Positions 1-6,750 of a DNA stretch of 10,405 nt are shown here, in pieces. A model generated the notes under the pieces. That model was not told the DNA's origin. It did not search any database and worked only from the letters and a program-made list of their open reading frames with translations. Source of the stretch: Cyanobacteria bacterium UBA11370. Its GTDB lineage: Bacteria > Cyanobacteriota > Cyanobacteriia > Cyanobacteriales > Coleofasciculaceae. The DNA is taken from NCBI GenBank assembly GCA_003486645.1, contig DNGI01000122.1:13306-23710 (forward strand), read 5' to 3'. The translations under genes were made by a program, and so were the position numbers. The stretch's first letter is position 1, and each line of letters opens with the position of its first letter.

Positions 1-45
1 ACCCATAATAAAAAGTCTCCCCCGAACTACGTTCCGCTACGCTAA

Positions 46-69
46 CTCCCCCTCTCCCCCTCTCCCCCT
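46..69. repeat. C-rich octamer tandem array (CTCCCCCT x3)
   Basis: Three exact head-to-tail copies of CTCCCCCT. The same C/T-rich (or complementary G/A-rich) octamer type recurs at 2433-2480 and 4458-4489, each time between genes. Confidence 0.85.
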
Positions 70-94
70 CACTCTTTTTTAGGGTTATTCAACC

Positions 95-107
95 GGACAT
101 GATATGA
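95..107. repeat. 13-bp motif GGACATGATATGA, first copy
   Basis: Identical to 10080-10092; here it follows the octamer array at 46-69 and a T-run. Confidence 0.6.
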
Positions 108-134
108 CTCTTGATTCCGAACCAGGAAAGAGAG

Positions 135-143
135 TGATATAAT
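135..143 (+). promoter_or_regulatory. Extended -10 promoter element (TGATATAAT)
   Basis: The sequence TGATATAAT matches the extended -10 form TGnTATAAT, with a perfect TATAAT at 138-143. The hexamer 17 bp upstream (TTCCGA) is a poor -35, which is tolerable for extended -10 promoters. Transcription would start near 150 and run into the hairpin cluster at 147-257. It could drive a long leader for the histidine kinase or a separate small RNA. Support is sequence resemblance only. Confidence 0.3.
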
Positions 144-146
144 TTA

Positions 147-257
147 GGATTCTCAAATCCCAGACCGAACACCTTGAGTTTTGCCAAACTAGAGGCTGCT
201 TCCTAAAGCCGTTGTGAATCGGGTAAGTAGCGATTGTTACTAAACTCCAGTTCACAA
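147..257 (+). ncRNA. Possible structured leader or small RNA (four consecutive hairpins)
   Basis: Four short stem-loops follow each other. GGATT/AATCC with loop CTCA lies at 147-160. AGTTT/AAACT with loop TGCC lies at 177-190. GGCT/AGCC lies at 194-210. The longest closes with TTGTGAA (212-218) and TTCACAA (251-257) and has inner pairs GG/CC and AGTA/TACT. They lie just behind the extended -10 at 135-143. I recognise no known riboswitch or RNA family, and short hairpins arise by chance, so this is a weak candidate. Confidence 0.22.
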
Positions 258-570
258 GTTCAACGCGATCGCTTCCTTGATCGTGAAGATTTGGTTTTTA
301 TATGAGGTACGAGTTCCAACAGTTTGTTACTTTTTCAAGGCTGTTTTAAGTCTCTAGGAGAACATCAGGGTAAACGCATCTTAACTTACTCCTACCATTA
401 CTACGCAGTGGCTCCAAATCACTGACTAGCTTCTATAACCGTTTGTCCTTTCACCTGTGTCTAACTCAATAACTAATACGGCTTGATTAAGGCAAAAAGG
501 GAAAAAGAAGGTTTTAGCGAGTCAGTTAGTAGTCCATGCTAAGATAATTTATTTTATTGTAAATCATACT

Positions 571-2382
571 ATGTATAGATTTACCTTCTGTAAAATGTCA
601 CCTTTAATGCAAATTGAGGTTTTTGAGCCATCAACAATGAATTTACCCTTCATTAGTGATTGGCTTGGTGAATGTTTCGCTTTACACCAAGCAACCGAAA
701 CCGAACAGCAACAGCTAGAGATTCAGGGAAAACAAGGGCAAATCTTGGATGCCATTCTATCGGCTTCTCCCCATCCTTTCTATATTTTGGATCGGGCTGG
801 ACGTTTCCTGTATGCCAACCGTGTTAGTCGGCTATTGATGAGTAAAATTCTGCAAAATGCAGAGCAATTAGAGTTATCTGATATTGTTGGTAAAACTGGA
901 CAAGAATTAGGGTTTACCTCAGAAATTATTGCATTTTATGAGGGCTGTATAGAAAAAGTATTAGCGACAAATCAACCTCTAACGGATGAGATAAGCTATT
1001 CAGTGAGGGGAGATATTCGGTATTATGAGTACACCTTCAGCCCGATCTATGATAATGAAAATCGCATCGATACAGTAATTGTAACCAGTCGGGATATTAC
1101 AGAACGCAAACAAGTCCAACTCGCCTTAGAGCAACTGAACGAGGAATTAGTACTAAAAATTGAACAATACACTCAGGAGTTTAACGAAGTTAATCAACGG
1201 TTAGAAACTGAGATTACAGAACGCTACCAACTAGAGGAATCACTGCGAGAAACAGAGAAACAGTATTGCTCAGTGGTGGAAACTGTTCAAGACGTAATTT
1301 TCCAGACGGATGCCACAGGTTTGTGGATATTTCTTAATCCGGCTTGGACAACGATTACCGGATTTAGTATTGCTGATTGTATTGGGAAATCATTTGTAGA
1401 TTATGTTCATCCGAGCGATCGCCAACGTCACGAACAAGACTTTCAAACGTTTATCAAAGAACGAAACGATTACTTTAGACAAGAAATTTGTTATCTAACT
1501 CAAACAGGAGAGGAACGCTGGTTTGAAGTTTTCAGTGAACTAATGCTTGATGATGAGGGAGTAGTCATTGGAACTTCGGGTACTCTAAAGGATATTAGCG
1601 ATGTCTACACCCAGATTCATTTACGGGAGCAAGCAGAAGCCCAAGTTTATAATGCTCAAGCAACCGAGAAAGAATTTAACGCACTCAAATCTCGTTTTCT
1701 TGGTATGATATCCCACGAGTTTCGGACTCCTTTAACTACAATTCTCAGTTCGACCGGACTCCTCAAACGATATCATCAAAAATTGACAGAAGAGAAAAAA
1801 CTGATTCATTTAGACCGGATTCAATCGAGTGTTGAACATATGACCCAGATGCTCAATGATATTTTGCTCTTGGGTCAAACAGAACCTGGAAAATTGGAGG
1901 TTCATTCCGCGCCCCTGAATCTCATAAAATTTTGTCGGAAGTTAGTCGGAAATATCCAAGTTAAAACTGATACTAAGCCTACTATTAACTTTCAAACACA
2001 ATTTAACCCTTCACTAGAGAATCAAAGTCTTGAAATTTGCCTGGATGAAAAAATTCTCGATCCTATCCTAACTAATTTACTCTCGAATGCGATTAAATAT
2101 TCACCAAGTAATAGCACAGTTAATTTTGAATTAATTTATCAAAAACAAGAAGTAATTTTTAAAATTCAAGACGCTGGGATAGGTATTCCAGACGAGGATC
2201 AATTACGGCTGTTTGAATCCTTTCACCGAGGAAATAATGTCGGGACTATTCCTGGTACAGGATTAGGATTAGCAATTGTGAAAAATCTAGTTGATTTACA
2301 GGGTGGTAAAATTACTGTAGAAAGTCAAGTCGGTGTGGGAACAACCGTTACCGTTACCCTTCCTACTACTCAGTCTAGCTAG
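571..2382 (+). CDS. PAS-PAS sensor histidine kinase, soluble, orphan
   Basis: This is a two-component sensor kinase of 603 residues. An N-terminal stretch without recognisable domain (1-55) is followed by PAS domain 1 (about 58-178, ending in the typical DITERKQ), a coiled-coil linker (180-230) and PAS domain 2 (about 231-345). A dimerisation/phosphoacceptor domain follows with H-box SHEFRTPL (His382 as the phosphorylation site), then an HATPase domain. The HATPase shows an N-box (Asn502, Asn506), G1 box DAGIGIP (534-540), F-box around LFESFHRG and G2 box GTGLGL (562-567), so it looks catalytically intact. No transmembrane helix is visible, so it should sense a cytoplasmic signal through the PAS domains; no ligand can be named. 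No response regulator lies next to it. The start at 571 has no Shine-Dalgarno; internal ATGs at 595, 607 and 637 are equally possible and would not affect any domain. Confidence 0.93.
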   Translation: MYRFTFCKMSPLMQIEVFEPSTMNLPFISDWLGECFALHQATETEQQQLEIQGKQGQILDAILSASPHPFYILDRAGRFLYANRVSRLLMSKILQNAEQLELSDIVGKTGQELGFTSEIIAFYEGCIEKVLATNQPLTDEISYSVRGDIRYYEYTFSPIYDNENRIDTVIVTSRDITERKQVQLALEQLNEELVLKIEQYTQEFNEVNQRLETEITERYQLEESLRETEKQYCSVVETVQDVIFQTDATGLWIFLNPAWTTITGFSIADCIGKSFVDYVHPSDRQRHEQDFQTFIKERNDYFRQEICYLTQTGEERWFEVFSELMLDDEGVVIGTSGTLKDISDVYTQIHLREQAEAQVYNAQATEKEFNALKSRFLGMISHEFRTPLTTILSSTGLLKRYHQKLTEEKKLIHLDRIQSSVEHMTQMLNDILLLGQTEPGKLEVHSAPLNLIKFCRKLVGNIQVKTDTKPTINFQTQFNPSLENQSLEICLDEKILDPILTNLLSNAIKYSPSNSTVNFELIYQKQEVIFKIQDAGIGIPDEDQLRLFESFHRGNNVGTIPGTGLGLAIVKNLVDLQGGKITVESQVGVGTTVTVTLPTTQSS

Positions 2383-2414
2383 CCACAATGAACCGTTAAG
2401 CCGCCTGTGGTTTT
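2383..2414 (+). terminator. Weak candidate terminator after the histidine kinase
   Basis: CCACA (2383-2387) can pair with TGTGG (2406-2410), directly followed by four T residues. The stem is only 5 bp and the loop is 18 bases, so this is marginal as an intrinsic terminator. Its position right at the stop codon is the main support. Confidence 0.3.
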
Positions 2415-2432
2415 GCATTCTTTATTGAGATA

Positions 2433-2480
2433 GAGAGGGAGAGGGGGAGAGGGGAAGAGGGGGAGAGGGGGAGAGGGTTT
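2433..2480. repeat. G-rich octamer tandem array
   Basis: Period-8 units of the form GAGGGGGA run head to tail (units start at 2433, 2441, 2449, 2457, 2465, 2473), with one or two substitutions per copy. This is the reverse complement class of the arrays at 46-69 and 4458-4489. Confidence 0.85.
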
Positions 2481-2541
2481 AAGGGGAAAGTTTTTTCACT
2501 GAACAATACCCAATGCAAGATGCAAGGACAGCTTATTTCCT

Positions 2542-2590
2542 AACCAAACAACCAACAACAAACAACCAACAACAAACAACCAACAACAGA
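2542..2590. repeat. Heptamer tandem array (CAACCAA / CAACAAA alternating)
   Basis: Seven consecutive 7-bp units. CAACCAA and CAACAAA alternate, giving a 14-bp superperiod. It is the same sequence class, reverse complemented, as the array at 9367-9443. It ends just upstream of the -35 box of the following gene. Confidence 0.88.
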
Positions 2591-2595
2591 TCCCA

Positions 2596-2624
2596 TTGGC
2601 ACAGTAAGTAGATCAAGCTAAAAT
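2596..2624 (+). promoter_or_regulatory. Sigma70-type promoter of the exported beta-barrel gene
   Basis: TTGGCA (2596-2601), a 17-bp spacer and TAAAAT (2619-2624) form a good sigma70-type promoter. The inferred transcription start near 2631 leaves a leader of about 23 bases that still contains the Shine-Dalgarno GAGGAG (2641-2646). Confidence 0.55.
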
Positions 2625-2640
2625 CAGCGACATAAGTACT

Positions 2641-2646
2641 GAGGAG
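2641..2646 (+). promoter_or_regulatory. Shine-Dalgarno GAGGAG
   Basis: GAGGAG ends 7 bases before the ATG at 2654. It is the clearest ribosome binding site in the window and fixes that start codon. Confidence 0.75.
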
Positions 2647-2653
2647 TCGGGAA

Positions 2654-3163
2654 ATGAGTCATCTGATCAGATTCATGGCAACAGTCAGCACAGTAGTATT
2701 AGGAAGCTTTTCCTTGATGAGTAAGTCAGCATTTGCTCAAGCTGCTTATGGGAGTTATGTAGGCGTTGGTGGTACATTTGGAATTGAGGAAGATAACCGA
2801 GGGGAAGGTCGGCAATTTGGTGGTGTGCTGGCGGCACGTTATAAACTGGTAGAACTTCCGGTATCTCTCCGCGCACAGGCTTTAATTGGGGCAGGGACGG
2901 CGGTTGTGCCGACGATTTCTTATGATTTTCCTCTCAACTGGCAAACGGATGTTTATCTGGGAGCAGGTGCTTCCTTTGCGAGTGGAGATACACCTTCACC
3001 TGTGGGAGATCAGACGAGTTTTGCTTTACAACCGGGTATAGATTACGTCGTTCCTAATAGTAATACTGTTATTTTTGGAAATGCAATTATTGCGTTTGAT
3101 GCCTATCGCAATGGGGGAGGAACGGCTATTTCGGTACAAGGGGGTGTGGGGGTAAGGTTTTAA
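2654..3163 (+). CDS. Small exported protein, probable outer-membrane beta-barrel
   Basis: A 169-residue protein with a signal peptide: a hydrophobic stretch at about 7-22 and a signal peptidase I site after AFA (cleavage after Ala28). The mature part is rich in Gly and alternating hydrophobic/polar residues, with repeated beta-hairpin-like stretches (YGSYVGVGGTFG, VYLGAGASFASG, SVQGGVGVRF). It ends in Phe169, the classic C-terminal residue recognised by the outer-membrane assembly machinery. At about 140 mature residues, a small eight-stranded barrel is plausible. I do not recognise a specific family, and no ligand or transport function can be inferred. Start choice is firm: strong Shine-Dalgarno and promoter upstream. 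The TAA stop is the first three bases of a heptamer array, so the terminal codons border repeat DNA. The kinase-like gene follows 199 bases downstream, probably under its own promoter. Confidence 0.8.
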   Translation: MSHLIRFMATVSTVVLGSFSLMSKSAFAQAAYGSYVGVGGTFGIEEDNRGEGRQFGGVLAARYKLVELPVSLRAQALIGAGTAVVPTISYDFPLNWQTDVYLGAGASFASGDTPSPVGDQTSFALQPGIDYVVPNSNTVIFGNAIIAFDAYRNGGGTAISVQGGVGVRF

Positions 3164-3195
3164 GTTTTAAGTTTTAAGTTTTGAGTTTTGAGTTT
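3161..3195. repeat. Heptamer tandem array (TAAGTTT x3, TGAGTTT x2)
   Basis: Five exact-length 7-bp units. The first three bases (TAA) are the stop codon of the preceding gene. Confidence 0.88.
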
Positions 3196-3221
3196 TGAAT
3201 ATCGCCTAATTTGTATATACT
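3193..3221 (+). promoter_or_regulatory. Weak candidate promoter for the kinase-like gene
   Basis: TATACT (3216-3221) is a good -10 hexamer. The -35 candidate TTTTGA (3193-3198, 17-bp spacer) is formed by the end of the heptamer array and matches poorly. Transcription would start near 3228, about 135 bases before the ATG. Confidence 0.25.
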
Positions 3222-3362
3222 ACGAGCAGAGTAAGTTAAAGTATAGTTCCCATCTGGCCAAAGAAATCAAGTTCCTCATTGAGATTGGGATTTTTCAGGC
3301 AGGGTAGAGGAGGAGCAAAGCATTCTGCCACAATTAAGGCAAGGGTTTGAGATTCGTGAGTA

Positions 3363-4364
3363 ATGACTTGGACAGTAGGGCAAAAGTTACACAATGGCAA
3401 GTATGTGATCGAGAAGGAGTTAGGGCGGAGGCGCTTTGGCATTACCTACCTAGCTACGGATGAACAAGGTAACAAACTGATTATCGAAACGTTGAATGAG
3501 GATCAGATTAACTCCCTCACTCCAAGTGATCGCGACAGCCTGAAATGCAAGTTTGTGGATGAGGCGCGAAAGCTGGAATGCTGTAAGCACCGTCATATTG
3601 TGGGGGTTGACAAGACGTTTATTGAGGGGCAGTTATTTTGCCTTGCTCTGGAGTATATTCGGGGGGATACTCTAGCTAGCTTGACTCAGAAGGCGTTATC
3701 AGAACAAGAAGCACTGGATTACATCCAACAGGTGGGTAAGGGACTGATTGAACTACACACTCAGGGGTTGCTTCATCAGAATATCAAGCCAGAAAATATT
3801 ATAGTGCGAGGCGATCGCTATGAAGCCGTGCTGATCGATTTTAATTTAGCAGCAGACTTTGAACATCTCCTCAGTTTTCACTCTTTAAATGAACCGTTTG
3901 CACCCCTTGAACTGAACTGTGAAAAAATGCCACGGGGGGCTTGTACAGATGTTTATTCCTTAGCAGCAACTCTCTATAGGCTATTAACAGGACAATACCC
4001 TACTAACGCGTTAGATCGTCAGCAGGGTAAAGCCGATTTAATTCCCCCTAAAGTCATTAATCCTCGCCTCTCAAGACGAGTGAATGATGCGATTATGAAA
4101 GGTATGAGGTTAGAACCCGATACCCGTCCCCAAACGATGCAAGAATGGCTTGATTTATTAGGATTAAAACCTAGCACTTCCATCTCTTGGTTTAAAGCCA
4201 ATGCAGGAACGGTTTGGACAGTATTCGGTACACTAGCCGGATTATTGGTAACACTGGTAGCCTTGGGAGTTTACGTGAAACTTTCTTTACCTCCCTCTCA
4301 ACAGGAAACACCCTCTGATACACCGACATCACAAGTAGAACCGATTGAACCAAACAAACCCTAA
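3363..4364 (+). CDS. Membrane-anchored Ser/Thr protein kinase homologue, catalytically degenerate (pseudokinase)
   Basis: A 333-residue protein whose residues 13-265 align along their whole length with cyanobacterial Hanks-type Ser/Thr kinases (for example ITYLATDEQG, PRGACTDVYSLAATLYRLLTG), yet the catalytic sites are altered. The glycine loop reads GRRRFG (21-26) instead of GxGGFG. The ATP-anchoring Lys of the VIK motif is Glu42. The HRD catalytic loop is HQN (138-140), losing the proton-accepting Asp. DFG is DFN (159-161). The helix-C Glu67, KPEN (142-145), Asp159 and the fold-level motifs persist. A transmembrane helix at about 283-306 is followed by a 27-residue Pro/Thr-rich tail, so the kinase-like domain should be cytoplasmic. 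The frame is intact, arguing for a maintained pseudokinase rather than a decaying gene. A TGA just upstream (3357) makes ATG 3363 the first usable start; no good Shine-Dalgarno is seen. It converges with a catalytically degenerate caspase-like gene. Confidence 0.88.
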   Translation: MTWTVGQKLHNGKYVIEKELGRRRFGITYLATDEQGNKLIIETLNEDQINSLTPSDRDSLKCKFVDEARKLECCKHRHIVGVDKTFIEGQLFCLALEYIRGDTLASLTQKALSEQEALDYIQQVGKGLIELHTQGLLHQNIKPENIIVRGDRYEAVLIDFNLAADFEHLLSFHSLNEPFAPLELNCEKMPRGACTDVYSLAATLYRLLTGQYPTNALDRQQGKADLIPPKVINPRLSRRVNDAIMKGMRLEPDTRPQTMQEWLDLLGLKPSTSISWFKANAGTVWTVFGTLAGLLVTLVALGVYVKLSLPPSQQETPSDTPTSQVEPIEPNKP

Positions 4365-4379
4365 AATAAATTGGATTAA

Positions 4380-4387
4380 GCGATCGC
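4380..4387. repeat. HIP1 palindrome GCGATCGC
   Basis: One of at least eight HIP1 octamers in the window (others at 265, 1415, 3811, 5202, 6946, 8715 and 9195). This one is intergenic. HIP1 over-representation is a hallmark of many cyanobacterial genomes. Confidence 0.9.
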
Positions 4388-4407
4388 TCCTATTTGATAT
4401 TTTGGAG

Positions 4408-4437
4408 GGGGTGATATGGTCTCTGCTAAATCACCCC
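4408..4437. terminator. Hairpin between convergent genes, possible bidirectional terminator
   Basis: GGGGTGAT (4408-4415) pairs perfectly with ATCACCCC (4430-4437) around a 14-base loop. It sits between the stops of the pseudokinase and caspase-like genes, where a shared terminator is expected. No U-tract follows on either strand, so intrinsic termination is uncertain. Confidence 0.38.
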
Positions 4438-4457
4438 TAATAAAACTTCTCCCCCTC

Positions 4458-4489
4458 TCTCCCCATCTCCCCATCTCCCCCTCTCCCTA
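4458..4489. repeat. C-rich octamer tandem array (CTCCCCAT / CTCCCCCT)
   Basis: Period-8 units CTCCCCAT, CTCCCCAT, CTCCCCCT and CTCCCTAC. On the minus strand the last unit contains the TAG stop codon of the caspase-like gene (4487-4489). Confidence 0.8.
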
Positions 4490-6493
4490 CTCCTGATCTT
4501 GAGGAATTGGAGGAATAATATCCTCTACTATTTGAATTTCTATTTGATTGTTCAACAGGCAACGATCCATTTCAGTTTCATTCTCTATTACATCTCGATG
4601 CGCCCAAGCTAACGTTCCGTCGGAACGTTTAACCTGTACCCAGCCACCTTGGGTTTGTTTACCCGTAACTAATAATTCTTCTTGGCTAAAGTTGATTACA
4701 TTATCCCGAAAAGAAGCGGGTTCAGAACGGATATTTCCCTTGACAATAGCGGAGCAATTTTTAGGTTCTTTTGAGGTGGGATTACTAGGATTAGAAGATT
4801 TTTTAGCATCGACTTTTTTAGGAGAAGGAATGGGTGAAGGAAGAGGGGAAGATGAGAGGGTATTAGTAGACTTTGTAGGAGGTACTACAGATGTGCGAGT
4901 AGCTAATCCAATGAGTAAACCTACAGCAACGATTCCCCCACCAATTCCCATAAATAGCAGAGGTTTGTTGCGGGAAGTAGAAGGTGTAGTAGACGTTTTT
5001 GATCCGCTCCTATTTGAGGAGGAGTGAATCACAGACGTTAGATCGGTGGGAGGTAGAGATGGCGTTTGCATATACCATGACGGTACGGTTTGAGGTGTTG
5101 AAGACGCTAAGTTTTGTTTACTCTCGCTCGGCAATGGTGTTTGTTGATCCGTGTTATTTTCAGATCGGGAATTTGGGGTAGGTGGGATGGCGGTGGGTGG
5201 TGCGATCGCTATTTCATTTTCGTCTTCCGTTTCCTCGTTTGAGCTATCTGAGGATATAGCCGATTCTGTGAGCTGATTCGTTTCATCTGGAAATGATAAA
5301 TCGCTACTGAAAGGTTCAACCGCTAGTTCAGATATCAATGCTATTTCTTGCTCGTCAGCCGGATTGACGGTTGTTGGTTGATTAGCTGGCTCTTGAGATA
5401 AAGACTGACTAGTTAAGGGGAAAGTAAATCGTTCTTCAATGGGTACTAAATCTTCATTTCTTAATCCTAGAGATTGTTGTAAAATCCTGAGTTCATCACG
5501 TTCCTTATGACTGAACGGATAGCTCCTTTGCATGGCTGTGGTAAAGGCTTGAGCATAGTGCTGTAACTTTTCCTGATACTCTTGATAAGGTTTCAGAACT
5601 TCAGCTTCTATTGCCATACAATCTTCAGAGAGTAGGTGTAAACTTCGTCCTAGTCTATCCAAGGTATGACGGGCTGCTGATGAAATTTCACCATAATTTG
5701 CCCAACGTTCAGCCTCTTTCCAATACTTCAATTTTGGGTCATTCAGTTGTACTTCTGTTAGTAAAATCTTAAGCCGTTTGTTGATACAATAAAGGTCGGG
5801 TTGCCATGCGGGAGCGGATTCTTTTAGCTTGCGACTAACGTACTCATGTAACTCTTCAATCGAAATCCAACCATCACCATCTCGTTCTGCTGCTCCGGTT
5901 TGAATTCCTTCGACTAAGTAACGAGTATAAGGTGAAACTTGGGAATTTTGCTGCTCTAAAGAATGAGGACGAGATGTGCAAGATGTAAGCAATACCCACC
6001 CTTCACCACCGAGTTGAGTTTTAATATCGGTTGCGTCTTCATCTTTGGGTGTTATGCCGTGAGGAAATGCAGTGCTGAAGTACCAGTTCAGGATTACAAC
6101 TTGCTTCTGACAAGGACTATTGCTTAGACTTTCACGGACAAAACTAGCCGGAAGAACGGTGGCTTTTACCAGTTCTCCTTTGAGGTTTTTGCTAGTAATG
6201 CGAGTTGCAGTAATCCCAGTGGCAAAATAAAGTTGGTTGGTATCATCTTTAACACCATAACCGGAGAAAAACAGTAACACTAAATCATTTTCAGTGCGCT
6301 CCGAAAATAAACGTTGAATCGCTTCCCGCATAACTGGAGGGTTAGGATTGAGAAGTGTGTTCACCTCATCAAAACCGCCCCGATCTGAACGTGCTAAAAC
6401 TTGCCGCATCACTTCGATATCGTTTACGGCTGTAGGGAGTTGGGGTAAGCCATAGCCAGACTCACTAACCCCAATTAGCAATGCTACCTTCAC
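4487..6493 (-). CDS. Caspase-like (peptidase C14 family) membrane protein with SH3b tail, catalytic dyad replaced
   Basis: A 668-residue protein. Residues 1-245 form a caspase-like domain of the cyanobacterial metacaspase/orthocaspase type (start KVALLIGVS; core strand LVLLFFSGYGVKD). The catalytic His of the usual SGHG is Tyr79, and the usual DCCFSG motif with the nucleophile is NWYFST (136-141), putting Tyr138 where Cys should be. An acidic loop DGDGWIS (205-211) resembles the Ca-binding-type loop common in these proteins. Residues 250-355 are helical, of unassigned fold. A low-complexity Ser/Thr/Pro and acidic linker (356-508), a transmembrane helix (511-531) and an SH3b-like domain (about 578-637) follow; the latter should be extracytoplasmic. 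It is not a working protease by dyad criteria; a binding role is inferred. The start codon is GTG with AGGGA 10 bases upstream, and an in-frame TAG (6515-6517 on the plus strand) excludes a longer form. It is convergent with the pseudokinase. Confidence 0.88.
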   Translation of the reverse strand: MKVALLIGVSESGYGLPQLPTAVNDIEVMRQVLARSDRGGFDEVNTLLNPNPPVMREAIQRLFSERTENDLVLLFFSGYGVKDDTNQLYFATGITATRITSKNLKGELVKATVLPASFVRESLSNSPCQKQVVILNWYFSTAFPHGITPKDEDATDIKTQLGGEGWVLLTSCTSRPHSLEQQNSQVSPYTRYLVEGIQTGAAERDGDGWISIEELHEYVSRKLKESAPAWQPDLYCINKRLKILLTEVQLNDPKLKYWKEAERWANYGEISSAARHTLDRLGRSLHLLSEDCMAIEAEVLKPYQEYQEKLQHYAQAFTTAMQRSYPFSHKERDELRILQQSLGLRNEDLVPIEERFTFPLTSQSLSQEPANQPTTVNPADEQEIALISELAVEPFSSDLSFPDETNQLTESAISSDSSNEETEDENEIAIAPPTAIPPTPNSRSENNTDQQTPLPSESKQNLASSTPQTVPSWYMQTPSLPPTDLTSVIHSSSNRSGSKTSTTPSTSRNKPLLFMGIGGGIVAVGLLIGLATRTSVVPPTKSTNTLSSSPLPSPIPSPKKVDAKKSSNPSNPTSKEPKNCSAIVKGNIRSEPASFRDNVINFSQEELLVTGKQTQGGWVQVKRSDGTLAWAHRDVIENETEMDRCLLNNQIEIQIVEDIIPPIPQDQE

Positions 6494-6546
6494 GATTTGT
6501 GTTTCCCTAGTCTTCTACTACTAAGCTGCCTAAATCGCTAGTCTCT

Positions 6547-6576
6547 TTGCCTTTTTAGGGATTGCGAGAGTACAAT
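6547..6576 (+). promoter_or_regulatory. Weak candidate promoter (TTGCCT-N18-TACAAT)
   Basis: TTGCCT (6547-6552), an 18-bp spacer and TACAAT (6571-6576). It would start a transcript near 6583, reading toward the mini-ORF at 6623 and the inverted repeats at 6644-6750. Confidence 0.28.
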
Positions 6577-6622
6577 ACGATCCTTAAATTTCCCTGTTTG
6601 TATTAGTTCTGTGCGGAGAAAA

Positions 6623-6670
6623 ATGCAGAAATTGTTTAGATCTTCAGAAGTCAGAATGGCTTTGGCTTGA
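6623..6670 (+). other. Possible 15-codon small ORF
   Basis: ATG at 6623 preceded by GGAG (6615-6618), encoding MQKLFRSSEVRMALA before TGA. It lies downstream of the weak promoter at 6547-6576, and its 3' half overlaps the left arm of the inverted repeat at 6644-6657. A peptide this short has no statistical support; it is listed because promoter, ribosome site and structure coincide. Confidence 0.15.
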
Positions 6671-6750
6671 AGTAGCTGGGTTAGGTGCGACTTTAAGCTA
6701 GGCTGATAGATAGCTAGACTCCTTTATTTATTCTGGATTCTAACTTCTGA
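6644..6750 (+). ncRNA. Possible structured RNA (nested inverted repeats)
   Basis: An outer stem pairs 6644-6657 with 6737-6750 over 14 bp, with one G-U type position. Inside it GCTTGAAGT (6665-6673) pairs with ACTTTAAGC (6690-6698), and a second small hairpin spans 6698-6717 with one bulge, giving a three-way-junction-like fold. A competing hairpin CTGGA/TCCAG (6733-6756) uses the right arm. No known family is recognised. Confidence 0.22.

Larger units (their letters stand above)
1..570. other. Gene-free upstream region with repeats and possible structured leader
   Basis: No reading frame here resembles a protein. The stretch begins with a C-rich octamer array (46-69) preceded by a short GC-rich segment (about 29-43) of the kind dispersed in cyanobacterial genomes. 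It then carries a 13-bp motif repeated at the far end of the window (95-107), an extended -10 box (135-143), several short hairpins (147-257) and a HIP1 palindrome (265-272). The final 270 bases before the histidine kinase show nothing I can name; no clear -35/-10 pair or Shine-Dalgarno precedes 571. Confidence 0.5.

Noticed and set aside
147..257. Known riboswitch or 6S-type RNA
   Set aside because: No consensus of any riboswitch or housekeeping RNA that I know could be matched; kept only as an unnamed structured candidate.
2685..3442. Two minus-strand open frames of 63 and 68 codons (2685-2876, 3236-3442)
   Set aside because: Antisense to the beta-barrel gene and to the start of the kinase-like gene; no coding features of their own.
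4548..5027. Open frame of 159 codons on the plus strand
   Set aside because: Lies antisense to the low-complexity linker, transmembrane and SH3b part of the caspase-like gene; no recognisable motifs, signal or ribosome site.
4487..6493. Active caspase-like protease in a defence or cell-death system
   Set aside because: Both catalytic positions are Tyr and the motif around the nucleophile is destroyed; no defence-type effector, nuclease or nucleotide cyclase gene accompanies it.
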